Assembly (NCBI GenBank): GCA_038527215.1
Contig: JBCBGC010000033.1
Location: 1-60,924 of the forward strand
Direction of reading: 5' to 3'
From: JAWPMV01 sp038527215
Lineage (GTDB): Bacteria; Bacteroidota; Bacteroidia; J057
DNA length: 60,924 nt
Shown: positions 32,605 to 41,481 of the stretch, piece by piece
Numbering within the stretch: position 1 is the stretch's first letter
How the letters are laid out: each line of letters starts with the position of its first letter
The notes under the pieces: generated by a model
Told to the model about the DNA's origin: nothing
What the model saw: the letters and a program-made list of their open reading frames with translations, nothing else
The model's database searches: none
Position numbers and translations under genes: made by a program

Positions 32605-35472
32605 TTATGGCAACTCTTCCCAGATGACCTGAGGCATGTGCTTGGCCTTGATGCCTCCCTCTTCCAGGGTGTCAGTCAGGTTCTTGGCGATGTTAAAAAT
32701 AAAAGTGGAACCTTTTCCCGGCTGAGAGTTCACCCAGATCTTGCCTCCATGCAACTCGGTGATTTTTCTACAGAGGGCCAACCCAATCCCAGACCCCTGA
32801 TAGTTGCTCTTGGTATGGAGTTTTTTGAACAAAAGGAAAATTCTATCCTGGAATTCAGCCGGGATGCCGATGCCATTATCCTTTACAAAAAACTGCCAGT
32901 ATCCTTCTTGGTCTACCGCGCGAATATGAATTTCCGGACGTGTCTCAGGACGAGCAAACTTCAGCCCATTGACAATCAGGTTCTGAAAGAGTTGTCGAAG
33001 CTGGGTATAATCCCCTACGACCCTCGTCGGAAGCGCATCGTAGTGAATCACCGCATCATTCTCCTTGAGCTTCTGTTTGAGCGAGCCCAGGATACTGGTG
33101 ACCAGATGGTCTATGTCCACGATTTCCAGTTTCCGCGGTTCATTATCTACCTTGGCATATTCCAGCAAGTCCTGAATCAGCATTTCGAGGACTTTGGTTT
33201 CCGAGATGATGAATTTGAGGTATTCCTTTCCTTTTTGATCCAAATCCTCCTCACAGTTTTTGGCCAGGAGTTGAGAAAAACTGATCACCGTTCGCAGCGG
33301 TTCTTTCAAGTCATGGGAAGCGATGTAGGCAAAGTTCTCCAGTTGCATATTGGAGCTGATGTAGCTCTGTAACTGACGATTTTTGTCCGCCAACTGAACC
33401 TGGGTTCGGTGAAGGTCTGACACATCAAAACTAAAGACCAACACCCCATTTACTTTGCCATGGTCATCCTTAATGGGGACCTTATCTATCCTTTCCCAGA
33501 AGGTCTTTCCATCTCGTTCGTAGCGATCGATGATGCCGAGGAAGGGTTGGCCCGAACTGATCACTTTATCATCCTCCTGTCGCTCCCGGAGGGCTTTATC
33601 GGGACCGATGCGGCTGATGTGCCTGCCCACCAGTTCCTCTGGGGTTTTGCCCAGGTTATCCGCAGCCCGCTGGTTCACCATGAGGGCGGTTCCGTTGGTA
33701 TCTTTCCAGATGAACTGGAAGGGAATCCCATCAATGATGGTTTGCTGTTCGCGGGATTTCTGCCGGAGGGCCAGGTCGGCTTTTTTCCGTTCGGTGATCT
33801 CCCGCAGGATAAATACCGCCAGGTGATCGTTGGGTTCCGGCAAGAGAATGGCGCTGATTTCCGTGTAGATCAACTCCCCCTCTGTATTGAGAAAAGCAAA
33901 TTCTGCCTGCATGCGCTGCTCATCCACCAACTGGTGGATCATCTCAAAAAAGCGGGTGGCTGACCCATCTCCATTAGGCTGCTCATTGGGCAGAAACTGA
34001 ACTGGATTCAGCAAGGGGTAGGCTTCCTTATCCACCCCAAAAATCTGATAGGCTTTATCGTTGGCCGATACTGGTTTGAGAAGTTGATGATTATAAATCA
34101 GAATGCCGTCAAAGGCGTTCTCAAACAGGAGCCGGTATTTTGCCTCACTGGCCTTCAGGGCCCGTTCCGCCTCAAAGCGCTGGCTTAAGTCCCGCCCCGT
34201 GGCGATCAAGACATCTCGCCCGAAAAAGAACCCCTTGCGAAAAACAATTTCTACCGGAAACCCTCCTCCCATTTGTTGTCGGCACCAGCAATCAAACCGT
34301 AAAATATGTCCCTGGAGCAGGCCACCTTTCAGAATCTCTTTTTCCACAATCTCCGAGCGCTCGTAATCAATAATGTACCCTAGTTTCTCCCCCAGCACTT
34401 CTTCCTTCACAAAGCCATGCTTATCCAGGGCTTTCGGATTGATATCGATTAAATGACCCGTTAAATCAAAAATGTAGATCAGGTCTGAGCTTTGATCGAA
34501 CACATTGGCAAAGCTTTGTTCTGCCAGTACCTGTTCCGTGATATCTTCGGCCATCCCTATCACGGCCCTGGTTTCCATCTTGCCGTTCATCACCGGCGTC
34601 TTGATGGCACGCAGGTAGTGCTTTTCTCCGGCCTTCTGGGTAACCACGAGTTCTGGCAACAAGAAACTTTGGGGTCGGTCAAAAATGCTTTGGTCCACCG
34701 CCTTAAAAGATTGTCCCTCTACCTTCAGGGCTTGAATCTCTGTGCTGTCTTTGCCCAGCATTTCCTCCTTATCGAGGTTACAGAAATCAGCCATAGCCTG
34801 ATTCACAAAGGTGTAGCGTCCTCCCTGGTCTTTGATAAAAATCAAACTGGGTGCCAGGTCAATCAATCGACCTGCTTCCCGGTGAAGACGCTCAATCATT
34901 TCTGCTGCCTGTTGCTTTTCGGATTGGTAGTAGCGGTAAAAATGACCGGTGGTAATCACGGTAGCGACCGCAATGAATACATTGAACCAGGCTGGATTTC
35001 CGGGTAAGGGTTGAGGATTCAGGCCCGTAATCATGCCTGCGTCAGCTAACCAGAATACGCCTAGCCCCAGGCTGATGATGACCATATAAAAGGTAAACGC
35101 CCGGGCGTGATTAAAGACAAAGTAGCTGGCAATCAGCAAACAGAAGTAATACATCGCTGCTGAAGAAAGGTCCGAAATCAGCATCGGCAACACACTCAAT
35201 AATATGAGGGAGCCTAAGAGGCGAATATGCCAGGCTAGTTCCAGCCTTTTGACCAGCAATAGAAAATAGGCCAGGCTATCTTTAAAGAGGAACAAAGAAA
35301 CGATCTTCACCAGGACAGGAACGTCCCAGGCTAAGCCCATAAAAAAACCATAGCATAGCCCACTACTCAGCAAATGCTGCATGAGAAGGCGAGATCTTAG
35401 GTGGGTGTTTGGGAATGGGGCAATAGGACTGGATTGAGCAAGAAAGGTTTCGACCGCTCCCTGACTTCTCAT
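32605..35472 (-). CDS. Multi-PAS membrane sensor histidine kinase
   Basis: 955 residues. Six or so N-terminal membrane helices (about 30-190) form a sensor module, followed by four PAS domains (about 200-315, 320-440, 445-565, 570-690; several with D-I-T-E/D-V-S-D PAC ends), a coiled linker, a HisKA domain with S-H-D-L-K-E-P-L-R (phospho-acceptor His) and a HATPase_c domain (N-L-I-V-N-G-L-K-F-A, D-N-G-I-G-I-P, G-S-G-I-G-L-A-L). No receiver domain is fused. The kind resembles cytosolic-signal or light/redox phytochrome-like kinases, but no chromophore cysteine was looked for with success. No partner regulator is adjacent; the receiver-only protein at 54169 is one candidate. A shorter start at the Met near residue 31 is possible. 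Confidence 0.92.
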   Translation of the reverse strand: MRSQGAVETFLAQSSPIAPFPNTHLRSRLLMQHLLSSGLCYGFFMGLAWDVPVLVKIVSLFLFKDSLAYFLLLVKRLELAWHIRLLGSLILLSVLPMLISDLSSAAMYYFCLLIASYFVFNHARAFTFYMVIISLGLGVFWLADAGMITGLNPQPLPGNPAWFNVFIAVATVITTGHFYRYYQSEKQQAAEMIERLHREAGRLIDLAPSLIFIKDQGGRYTFVNQAMADFCNLDKEEMLGKDSTEIQALKVEGQSFKAVDQSIFDRPQSFLLPELVVTQKAGEKHYLRAIKTPVMNGKMETRAVIGMAEDITEQVLAEQSFANVFDQSSDLIYIFDLTGHLIDINPKALDKHGFVKEEVLGEKLGYIIDYERSEIVEKEILKGGLLQGHILRFDCWCRQQMGGGFPVEIVFRKGFFFGRDVLIATGRDLSQRFEAERALKASEAKYRLLFENAFDGILIYNHQLLKPVSANDKAYQIFGVDKEAYPLLNPVQFLPNEQPNGDGSATRFFEMIHQLVDEQRMQAEFAFLNTEGELIYTEISAILLPEPNDHLAVFILREITERKKADLALRQKSREQQTIIDGIPFQFIWKDTNGTALMVNQRAADNLGKTPEELVGRHISRIGPDKALRERQEDDKVISSGQPFLGIIDRYERDGKTFWERIDKVPIKDDHGKVNGVLVFSFDVSDLHRTQVQLADKNRQLQSYISSNMQLENFAYIASHDLKEPLRTVISFSQLLAKNCEEDLDQKGKEYLKFIISETKVLEMLIQDLLEYAKVDNEPRKLEIVDIDHLVTSILGSLKQKLKENDAVIHYDALPTRVVGDYTQLRQLFQNLIVNGLKFARPETRPEIHIRAVDQEGYWQFFVKDNGIGIPAEFQDRIFLLFKKLHTKSNYQGSGIGLALCRKITELHGGKIWVNSQPGKGSTFIFNIAKNLTDTLEEGGIKAKHMPQVIWEELP

Positions 35473-35883
35473 TCTCTATCTATCAAATACCGCACGATTA
35501 CAAAGCATCCATTATATTACAGACATTTCGCGTCCTATTAAAAACAGCTGCCAAAAAAATTTTACGTGCGAAAAATACCATGATTGAATAACTATTCATG
35601 TATTAAATAACATCTTGACCCCGCTCTATTGCCCCTGGCAAACGCTTCCCGTCCAGCGGGAAAAAATCTTACCACCAAAGCTCCTCAAAAACTAACATCA
35701 GATTTTTTCAGCAATTGACCATTAATGCAAACAAAAAGGGAAATATTCCCAGGTCGGTTTTTTTATTCTTGAAAAAAAACTGATCTCATATGATCGAAAA
35801 AGTTGAGGAGAGCAGAAGAAGCATGCTCCTTCTTGCTCTCCCCAGCCAACCTGATGCTTGTCTCCAGGTCAAGCTTGATCATG
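35473..35883. other. Intergenic region, 411 bp, AT-rich, no gene
   Basis: No convincing ORF on either strand. It holds the leader of the kinase gene (minus strand, upstream of 35472) and, near its right end, the terminator at 35807-35841. Several A/T runs occur at 35550-35600 and 35750-35800. Confidence 0.6.
35807..35841 (-). terminator. Terminator after the serine hydrolase gene
   Basis: GGAGAGCA (35807-35814) pairs with TGCTCTCC (35834-35841); the purine/pyrimidine tracts inside extend the stem with a bulge. On the minus strand it is followed within a few bases by CTTTTTCG. It sits 43 nt past the serine hydrolase stop. Confidence 0.55.
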
Positions 35884-37062
35884 TTATTCCCACATCAACT
35901 CAAAAGCTTCCCGAAACATGTCTACCCTGGGCTCGAACTCATAGGAAGCGGTATTGGTAAGCTGAATAAAGGCAAAGTCATCCTCAGGATAATAAAAGGC
36001 CATGCTCAAATAGCCGAATACCGCACCGGTATGGCCGAAAGCCGCTTTTCCATCAACCTCAAAGTGTTCAATCCCATAGCCGTTTTGTAGCTGCCCGAGG
36101 TACTCCCGATCCTGCTCATTTTCCGGTAGGGTAAAAAGGCTAGTCAGCTGTTGGAAGGAAGCATCGCTGATCAAATTACCGCTAAACAAGGCTTCGAAGA
36201 AGCGCAGCAGGTCATGGGCATTCATGACGATGCCGCCATCTCCCGTGCTGGTCTCATCTCCGTAGAGGAACATGCTCTCCACTACATCACCATTGCCATA
36301 GAGATCCGTATAGCCCTTGGACATATCGTCAGGCAAAGGGGTGACCGGATCATAATAGGCACTTTCCAATCCTAAGGGTTGAAAAATGTATCCTTCATAT
36401 AACTCCTGAAGGCTTTGACCCGAAACCCGCTCGGCAATCATTCCCAATAAGACAAAGTTCGAGTTGCTGTACGCATAGGTTTCTCCGGGTGCAAAGTCTG
36501 CTTTTTTCCCGTAGACATAGATTTCCATTAAGGCTTCCTGAGAATGGCGGTTGCGATCCACGTTCAACTGATCCAGCAGGAAACTCAGGTTATAATAGTC
36601 TGGGATTCCGCTACGATGCGTCAATAAATGATGAATTTCCACTTCCTCCGCATTGGGTACTTTTTCCCGAACATCTGCGGCAATCACTTCCCTGATCGGG
36701 GTGTCCAGACTCAGCAGACCCGCTTCGATCAACTTGAAGATGACGACAGAGGTAAAAGGCTTGGAAATACTGGCGATCATCATCCGATCACAGCTTTGCA
36801 TACTTCTCTGAGCAGCCAGGTCCGCGGAGCCACTCTTACCGACCCATACCCCGTCCCTATCTTTAATCAATAAGGTAGCGCCTACCATATTGCGCTCCCG
36901 GTTTCGATCCAGGATTTGCTGATATTGTGCCGCGCGAGGATGCTGGCTCAGGTTGTCATAAAAGGAGGCACAAGTCGTCGGGGAGGCCATCGGTTCCAAC
37001 TGAGGTTGACAACCCCAGACCATGGCACATAACAAGGTGAAGACCGATATATAAATTTTCAT
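35884..37062 (-). CDS. Class C beta-lactamase-fold serine hydrolase, lipoprotein
   Basis: 392 residues. Lipobox M-V-W-G-C (Cys18). Catalytic motifs of the beta-lactamase/D-Ala-D-Ala-peptidase superfamily are all present: S-I-S-K (Ser98-Lys101), Y-S-N (198-200) and H-T-G (344-346) in place of the KTG triad. The family covers esterases, peptidases and amidases; true beta-lactamase activity is unlikely but not excluded by sequence. It begins 5 nt after the stop of the barrel-like protein upstream, so the two are in one operon, probably with the LytTR regulator further up. Confidence 0.9.
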   Translation of the reverse strand: MKIYISVFTLLCAMVWGCQPQLEPMASPTTCASFYDNLSQHPRAAQYQQILDRNRERNMVGATLLIKDRDGVWVGKSGSADLAAQRSMQSCDRMMIASISKPFTSVVIFKLIEAGLLSLDTPIREVIAADVREKVPNAEEVEIHHLLTHRSGIPDYYNLSFLLDQLNVDRNRHSQEALMEIYVYGKKADFAPGETYAYSNSNFVLLGMIAERVSGQSLQELYEGYIFQPLGLESAYYDPVTPLPDDMSKGYTDLYGNGDVVESMFLYGDETSTGDGGIVMNAHDLLRFFEALFSGNLISDASFQQLTSLFTLPENEQDREYLGQLQNGYGIEHFEVDGKAAFGHTGAVFGYLSMAFYYPEDDFAFIQLTNTASYEFEPRVDMFREAFELMWE

Positions 37063-37067
37063 CAGAA

Positions 37068-37634
37068 TTAAGATTTAGCGGTGATACGGTAGCTCAGACC
37101 GAGCTGATAAAAGGTGTGAGGAAAAACCGGGATGCCATTGGCAAAGGGGGTTTCTACCCCAAGGCGGGTGCGGATAAAGGGGCTCCATTTCGATTCAGGA
37201 AAGAAGCTCAACCCTACGCCCACATCTATCAGGGCAGTTGGACGGCCATACTGGGTCTTGCCCACAAAGTTCCCCTCCTCCAATTCGTACACATTTCCGG
37301 GAAAAAAGCTGTGCATATACCCCACCGTAGGTTGCAGATCCAAGGCCAGCACGGAAATCGGTTGATAGCGGAACTGAGCACCGCCTTTCACATACACCGC
37401 CGAACTCAGGGAACGATGGTAAAAATACCCGGCCTGAACGACCCAACTCCTTTCCCAATTCCCTCGCTTATTGACTGGCTGCACATAAGCGACTTCCAGG
37501 CCGGGATGTAATTCTCTAAAGCGGGTAAAAGGAATGGTGGTAGACTCCTGTTGCAGGGCAAGTTGCCAAGTCTGAGCGGGTAACACCGTGCCTGCGATTA
37601 CCCAGCACATGAGGCTTGCGATACATACTTTCAT
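37068..37634 (-). CDS. Small exported beta-barrel-like protein, unknown function
   Basis: 188 residues with a signal peptide (1-20, ...V-L-P-A-Q). The mature part is made of alternating aromatic strands with short turns (W-V-V-Q-A-G-Y-F-Y-H, G-V-G-L-S-F-F-P) and ends Y-Q-L-G-L-S-Y-R-I, the look of a small eight-strand outer-membrane barrel. I do not recognise a named family. It is 5 nt upstream of the serine hydrolase and 74 nt downstream of the LytTR gene, with a dyad in that gap. Confidence 0.65.
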   Translation of the reverse strand: MKVCIASLMCWVIAGTVLPAQTWQLALQQESTTIPFTRFRELHPGLEVAYVQPVNKRGNWERSWVVQAGYFYHRSLSSAVYVKGGAQFRYQPISVLALDLQPTVGYMHSFFPGNVYELEEGNFVGKTQYGRPTALIDVGVGLSFFPESKWSPFIRTRLGVETPFANGIPVFPHTFYQLGLSYRITAKS

Positions 37635-37641
37635 AAGATTA

Positions 37642-37677
37642 AGATTGGTTTAATACGTCGGCCCTAATAACCAATCT
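37642..37677 (-). promoter_or_regulatory. 9-bp inverted repeat between the LytTR gene and the barrel/serine hydrolase pair
   Basis: AGATTGGTT (37642-37650) and AACCAATCT (37669-37677) are perfect reverse complements separated by 18 bp, 8 nt upstream of the barrel gene's ATG. A T-tract is lacking, so an operator is more likely than a terminator. The adjacent LytTR protein is the obvious candidate binder. Confidence 0.5.
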
Positions 37678-37708
37678 CATCTGTCCAGGCTGCCTCTCAG
37701 CTGGGCTT

Positions 37709-38596
37709 TTATGGCGAAACGGACACTTTTTCCGTCGAAGCGGACAGCCAACTTAAGAAGGCAGGGGTCTTGGCCTTGCTGACGGATATTTCCCCGGAGA
37801 ATCTCTCCATTGCATGAAGCTGAAGCATCAATTTTCGCGTAGGCGTTTTGGTGTATCCCCGAATCAAGCTACGGTGAATGAGGTACTGGCGGTTGGCCTG
37901 AAAAAAATGATCAGCGGATAAACGCTCTGCTAAGGCCTGCAAACTCTGGGAAGCCAGCAACTTTTCTCCTGAAAAGGTATAAACGCTTACCATGCCCTGT
38001 TGGGCTTCGACCAGGCTGATCTCATCCAGGGAAACATAGCGGGTGGATTTTCCCTGGACAAAAGGCAGGGCTTCTGGTTCTGGCGCTTTTACCGGAGCAA
38101 GATGGTTCGACGGGGAAGTCTGGGAGATAAAAAGCAGCAAATAGAGGAGGTGCAATAAAAAAGCGAGCATCAGGCTGACGGGAAAATCTACCGTCCAGTG
38201 CATAAACCAATATTCTCCTCCGATTACCCCTTTTACCCAAATAAATAATAAGAATTCATCCAGGACTTTGGTGAGTGGCAGACAGAGCAGGATTTGCAGG
38301 GCAATCCGGCGAACGGGCTGAGCATGGAAGGGGTAAAGTTGCTCAAATTTATAAATAGCCCAGCGATTGGCTTGCCAGAGAAAAGCCGTTACTGAGACAT
38401 TATACAGGTAATGTATCAGAAAATCCCAGGTGGGAACATAGGCGGCTAAGGTTGGGCCGTCCAGTCCCAGGATTTGCATCCCCAAAGCCACCAGGGGTAT
38501 CCCGATGATCCTTAGCCAGCGATCTTGGAAAAGGGGCTTTTCGGGGTAAAAAGGGCGTAATATTGCTTCCATTGCTTCATTTTTTCTTGCTTTCAT
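37709..38596 (-). CDS. Membrane-bound LytTR-type transcriptional regulator
   Basis: 295 residues from the ATG at 38596 (the frame is open to 38692; the ATG at 38572 is also possible). Four membrane helices in the first half (about 28-45, 53-70, 88-106, 125-150), a proline-rich linker (V-K-A-P-E-P-E-A-L-P), and a C-terminal LytTR domain (about 195-285, L-V-E-A-Q-Q-G-M-V-S-V-Y, F-F-Q-A-N-R-Q-Y-L-I-H, I-S-V-S-K). It has no receiver domain, so it reads a membrane signal directly. The downstream barrel/serine hydrolase genes, and perhaps its own promoter, are likely targets. Confidence 0.82.
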   Translation of the reverse strand: MKARKNEAMEAILRPFYPEKPLFQDRWLRIIGIPLVALGMQILGLDGPTLAAYVPTWDFLIHYLYNVSVTAFLWQANRWAIYKFEQLYPFHAQPVRRIALQILLCLPLTKVLDEFLLFIWVKGVIGGEYWFMHWTVDFPVSLMLAFLLHLLYLLLFISQTSPSNHLAPVKAPEPEALPFVQGKSTRYVSLDEISLVEAQQGMVSVYTFSGEKLLASQSLQALAERLSADHFFQANRQYLIHRSLIRGYTKTPTRKLMLQLHAMERFSGEISVSKAKTPAFLSWLSASTEKVSVSP

Positions 38597-38841
38597 AGAG
38601 ACAAGCCCGCTAAAAAAAAGTGGCTTTAATCCGTGGAAAAATCCTAAGCCGGGCAAAAGGAAACGATGTGCCAACATTGGTTTGCAGAACAAATAGGCTG
38701 CCTTGAGGGTCAGACATCCCGATTGGTCGAAAGGCGAAATCCTAAATCGAAAAAGGCAGTTTTAGATTGTAAAGAATAAGTTTCTTTGCCCAACTCACAA
38801 CCTCGACCTTCTCAACGCATCCTTAGAAAAAAAGGAACAAC

Positions 38842-41325
38842 ATGATCAAGCGCTACACGATTGCCACTTTCCTGCTATGTATGACTTCTCTGCTTTGGGC
38901 TCAATATCCGGGAGCCGGTGGCTTTGGAGGAGGGGCCTCCAGCATTAAAGGAAAAATTACCGGAAGCATTGTCGATTCCACCACCAATGTGGCCTTGGAG
39001 TATGTCAGTGTTTCCCTGTTCAAATCAGGACGCTCCAAGCCCTCTAATGGCGCCATTTCCGAATCGGATGGAGCTTTTAAACTGCGGGACGTTGCCCCTG
39101 GCGTATATACCCTACGAATTTCCTCTATTGGCTTTGCGCCTAAAACCCTCCGTCAGGTAAAAACCACCGAAGCAAAACCAGACCTGGATCTGGGACAAAT
39201 TCAAATGGTTCCCATCGACGTGCAAATGGATGAGGTTGAAATCACTGCGGAAAAGGCCCTGATCGAAAACCGCATCGACAAAATCGTCTACAACGCGGAA
39301 CAGGATGTCATGGCTGGAAGTGGAGATGCCACGGATCTGCTGCGGAAAGTACCTCTTCTCAGTCTCGACCTCGAAGGTAATATCTCTATCAGAGGCAGCC
39401 GTAATATTCAAATCCTGGTCAATGGTAAGCCTTCTGGTATGTTTGCCTCCAATCCTGCGGACGCCCTGAAAATGATTCCTTCTGAACAGATCAAAAGTGT
39501 TGAAGTGATTACTTCCCCTTCCGCCAAATACGATGGCGAAGGTAGCGGAGGTATCGTGAACATCATCACCAAGAAGAAAAGAGTGGAAGGCTTTAGTGGT
39601 ACGGTGGCTGGTCAGGTGGGTACCGTCCAGAACAATGGCTCGCTGAGCCTGAACGTGGCCAAAGGTCGCTTCGGCATCAACGGCAATGGCTTCATCCGCA
39701 GGACCCTGCCCCAGGAAGGTCGCAGCAATTTTTTCCGAGAAGATTATATCGATGGTCAGACCCGCGTCCTGGATCAGCAAGGGACTACCTTCTCTGGCCG
39801 GACGGGCTTCGGGGGCCGCTTTGGTGCCTACTATGACATTAATGGGTACAACAGCCTCACCTCAAATTTCAACATCCGAGGCCAGGCTTTCGACCGCGAG
39901 GGGAGCATTGATGCTGTTTTCACCGATCCTATCCTTACCCTGAACCAGGCATATAACCAGGCACAGGAAACCAATACGTTGAGTAGTGGATACGACTGGA
40001 ACACTGATTATACCCGGACCTTCGAGAAAAAGGAAAAAGAGTTTTCCATGAGTGCCCAGGTTTCCGGCAATATCACCGAAACCGACTTTGATTTGGATCG
40101 AACCAGTATGGATCCAACTTTGCTGCTGAGAGAACGTGGCATGAATACCGGCGATAACCTGGAAGTAACATTCCAGGCTGATTATACCCATCCTTTTTCC
40201 AAGAACGTCAAACTGGAAATTGGCGCCAAAACCATCCTTCGGGAAATTGTTTCGGACTACACCTATGACCTCTTTCAAGAATCAGTGGCCGACTTTGTCC
40301 GGGATTTGGACCGCTCCAACTCCTTTTTGTATAACCAGGACGTATACGCGGGATATGCTTCCCTGAACTTGAAATTGGGTAAAAAATACGGACTGATTGC
40401 CGGAGCGCGTTACGAAAACACCTCCATCTCAGGATCTTTCAATCGAGCGGACACTGATGCCCTCGCGCCTTTTTCCAACCAGTACGACAACCTGCTGCCC
40501 AGTGTTATTCTGAACCGTAAGCTCAAAGGCTTTGCCAGCGTCAAACTGGCCTACAACCAGCGGATTCAGCGGCCGAGCCTCCAGTTTATCAACCCCTTTA
40601 CCAATTCCTCTGATCAGCGGAATATCACCGTTGGTAATCCGGAACTCGATCCTGAAATTGCTAACCAGATCGAACTGTCCTATACCAATGTCATTAAGCG
40701 AGTCGTCCTCAACATGGGCGTTTTCTACCGCCGCACAGATGACATCATTGAGAATATCGTCCTGGTCGATCCTGAGGGTGTTACCACCACCACCTACAGC
40801 AACGTAGGGTCTAATAATTCATTTGGGGTTAACCTGTTCACCTCATTCTCCGTGAAAAAATTCTGGAGCCTGCGGGGCGGATTTAACCTCTTTACCTATG
40901 ACGCCAGCGGAACCATCGATGGCTCGGCCTTCAGCAACCAGGGGTTCCAGTATAACGCCAACCTTGGCTCAAGCCTCAACATGAAATACGGCATCAAGGC
41001 CGAGGTCTTTGGATTCTTTAATTCTCCTCGTCCCAGCCTACAGGGGATTCAGGCCTCCTTTTCTTACTACCAGGCCGGCATCAAGAAAGAGATTCTTAAA
41101 AAGCGTGGCAATATCGGTATGACCTTTATCACGCCCTTCAATAAGTTCCTCAATTTTGAATCTGAGTTTACAGGGGACAATTTCTACCAGTTCACCTTAT
41201 ACCAGTTCCCGCTCCGGTCTATCGGCTTCAACTTTGACTATAAATTTGGCAAGCTGAATTTCAAAGCCCGCCAAACCAAAATCAAAAATGATGACCAGAA
41301 ACAAGGTCAGGACTCTGGGTTCTAA
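38842..41325 (+). CDS. Outer-membrane beta-barrel family (TonB-receptor-like) protein
   Basis: 827 residues. Signal peptide (about 1-20), a short Gly-rich stretch (G-A-G-G-F-G-G-G), a carboxypeptidase-regulatory-like domain (about 32-120, with G-S-I-V-D-S and T-L-R-I-S-S-I-G-F), a plug-like domain (about 125-245, I-L-V-N-G-K-P-S-G, S-P-S-A-K-Y-D-G-E-G-S-G-G-I-V-N-I) and the 'outer membrane beta-barrel family' barrel (about 430-810) ending S-I-G-F-N-F-D-Y-K-F. No TonB box is obvious. Proteins of this group are numerous in Bacteroidota and their substrates are mostly unknown. It stands alone, with a strong hairpin downstream. Confidence 0.88.
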   Translation: MIKRYTIATFLLCMTSLLWAQYPGAGGFGGGASSIKGKITGSIVDSTTNVALEYVSVSLFKSGRSKPSNGAISESDGAFKLRDVAPGVYTLRISSIGFAPKTLRQVKTTEAKPDLDLGQIQMVPIDVQMDEVEITAEKALIENRIDKIVYNAEQDVMAGSGDATDLLRKVPLLSLDLEGNISIRGSRNIQILVNGKPSGMFASNPADALKMIPSEQIKSVEVITSPSAKYDGEGSGGIVNIITKKKRVEGFSGTVAGQVGTVQNNGSLSLNVAKGRFGINGNGFIRRTLPQEGRSNFFREDYIDGQTRVLDQQGTTFSGRTGFGGRFGAYYDINGYNSLTSNFNIRGQAFDREGSIDAVFTDPILTLNQAYNQAQETNTLSSGYDWNTDYTRTFEKKEKEFSMSAQVSGNITETDFDLDRTSMDPTLLLRERGMNTGDNLEVTFQADYTHPFSKNVKLEIGAKTILREIVSDYTYDLFQESVADFVRDLDRSNSFLYNQDVYAGYASLNLKLGKKYGLIAGARYENTSISGSFNRADTDALAPFSNQYDNLLPSVILNRKLKGFASVKLAYNQRIQRPSLQFINPFTNSSDQRNITVGNPELDPEIANQIELSYTNVIKRVVLNMGVFYRRTDDIIENIVLVDPEGVTTTTYSNVGSNNSFGVNLFTSFSVKKFWSLRGGFNLFTYDASGTIDGSAFSNQGFQYNANLGSSLNMKYGIKAEVFGFFNSPRPSLQGIQASFSYYQAGIKKEILKKRGNIGMTFITPFNKFLNFESEFTGDNFYQFTLYQFPLRSIGFNFDYKFGKLNFKARQTKIKNDDQKQGQDSGF

Positions 41326-41361
41326 TGGATAAATAAAATAAACGTCCTAAAATTTAATCGC

Positions 41362-41391
41362 GTGCGGGAAGGCAGTTTTGCCTTCCCGCAC
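41362..41391 (+). terminator. Strong hairpin after the outer-membrane receptor gene
   Basis: GTGCGGGAAGGCA (41362-41374) pairs perfectly over 13 bp with TGCCTTCCCGCAC (41379-41391) around a GTTT loop, 36 nt after the stop. Only a weak T-tract follows. It also argues against the upstream GTG at 41362 as start for the next gene. Confidence 0.7.
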
Positions 41392-41481
41392 TGCTTTAGG
41401 TGGGTTGAAAGCTGTTTTTCCCACGAACATCCCTTATCTTTCAGCCAGGAAATTTTCCAGGCCATTTCCTGCCCAAACAAC

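Noticed and set aside
32638..33372. Plus-strand frame of 244 codons opposite the histidine kinase
   Set aside because: Antisense shadow of the HisKA/HATPase region.
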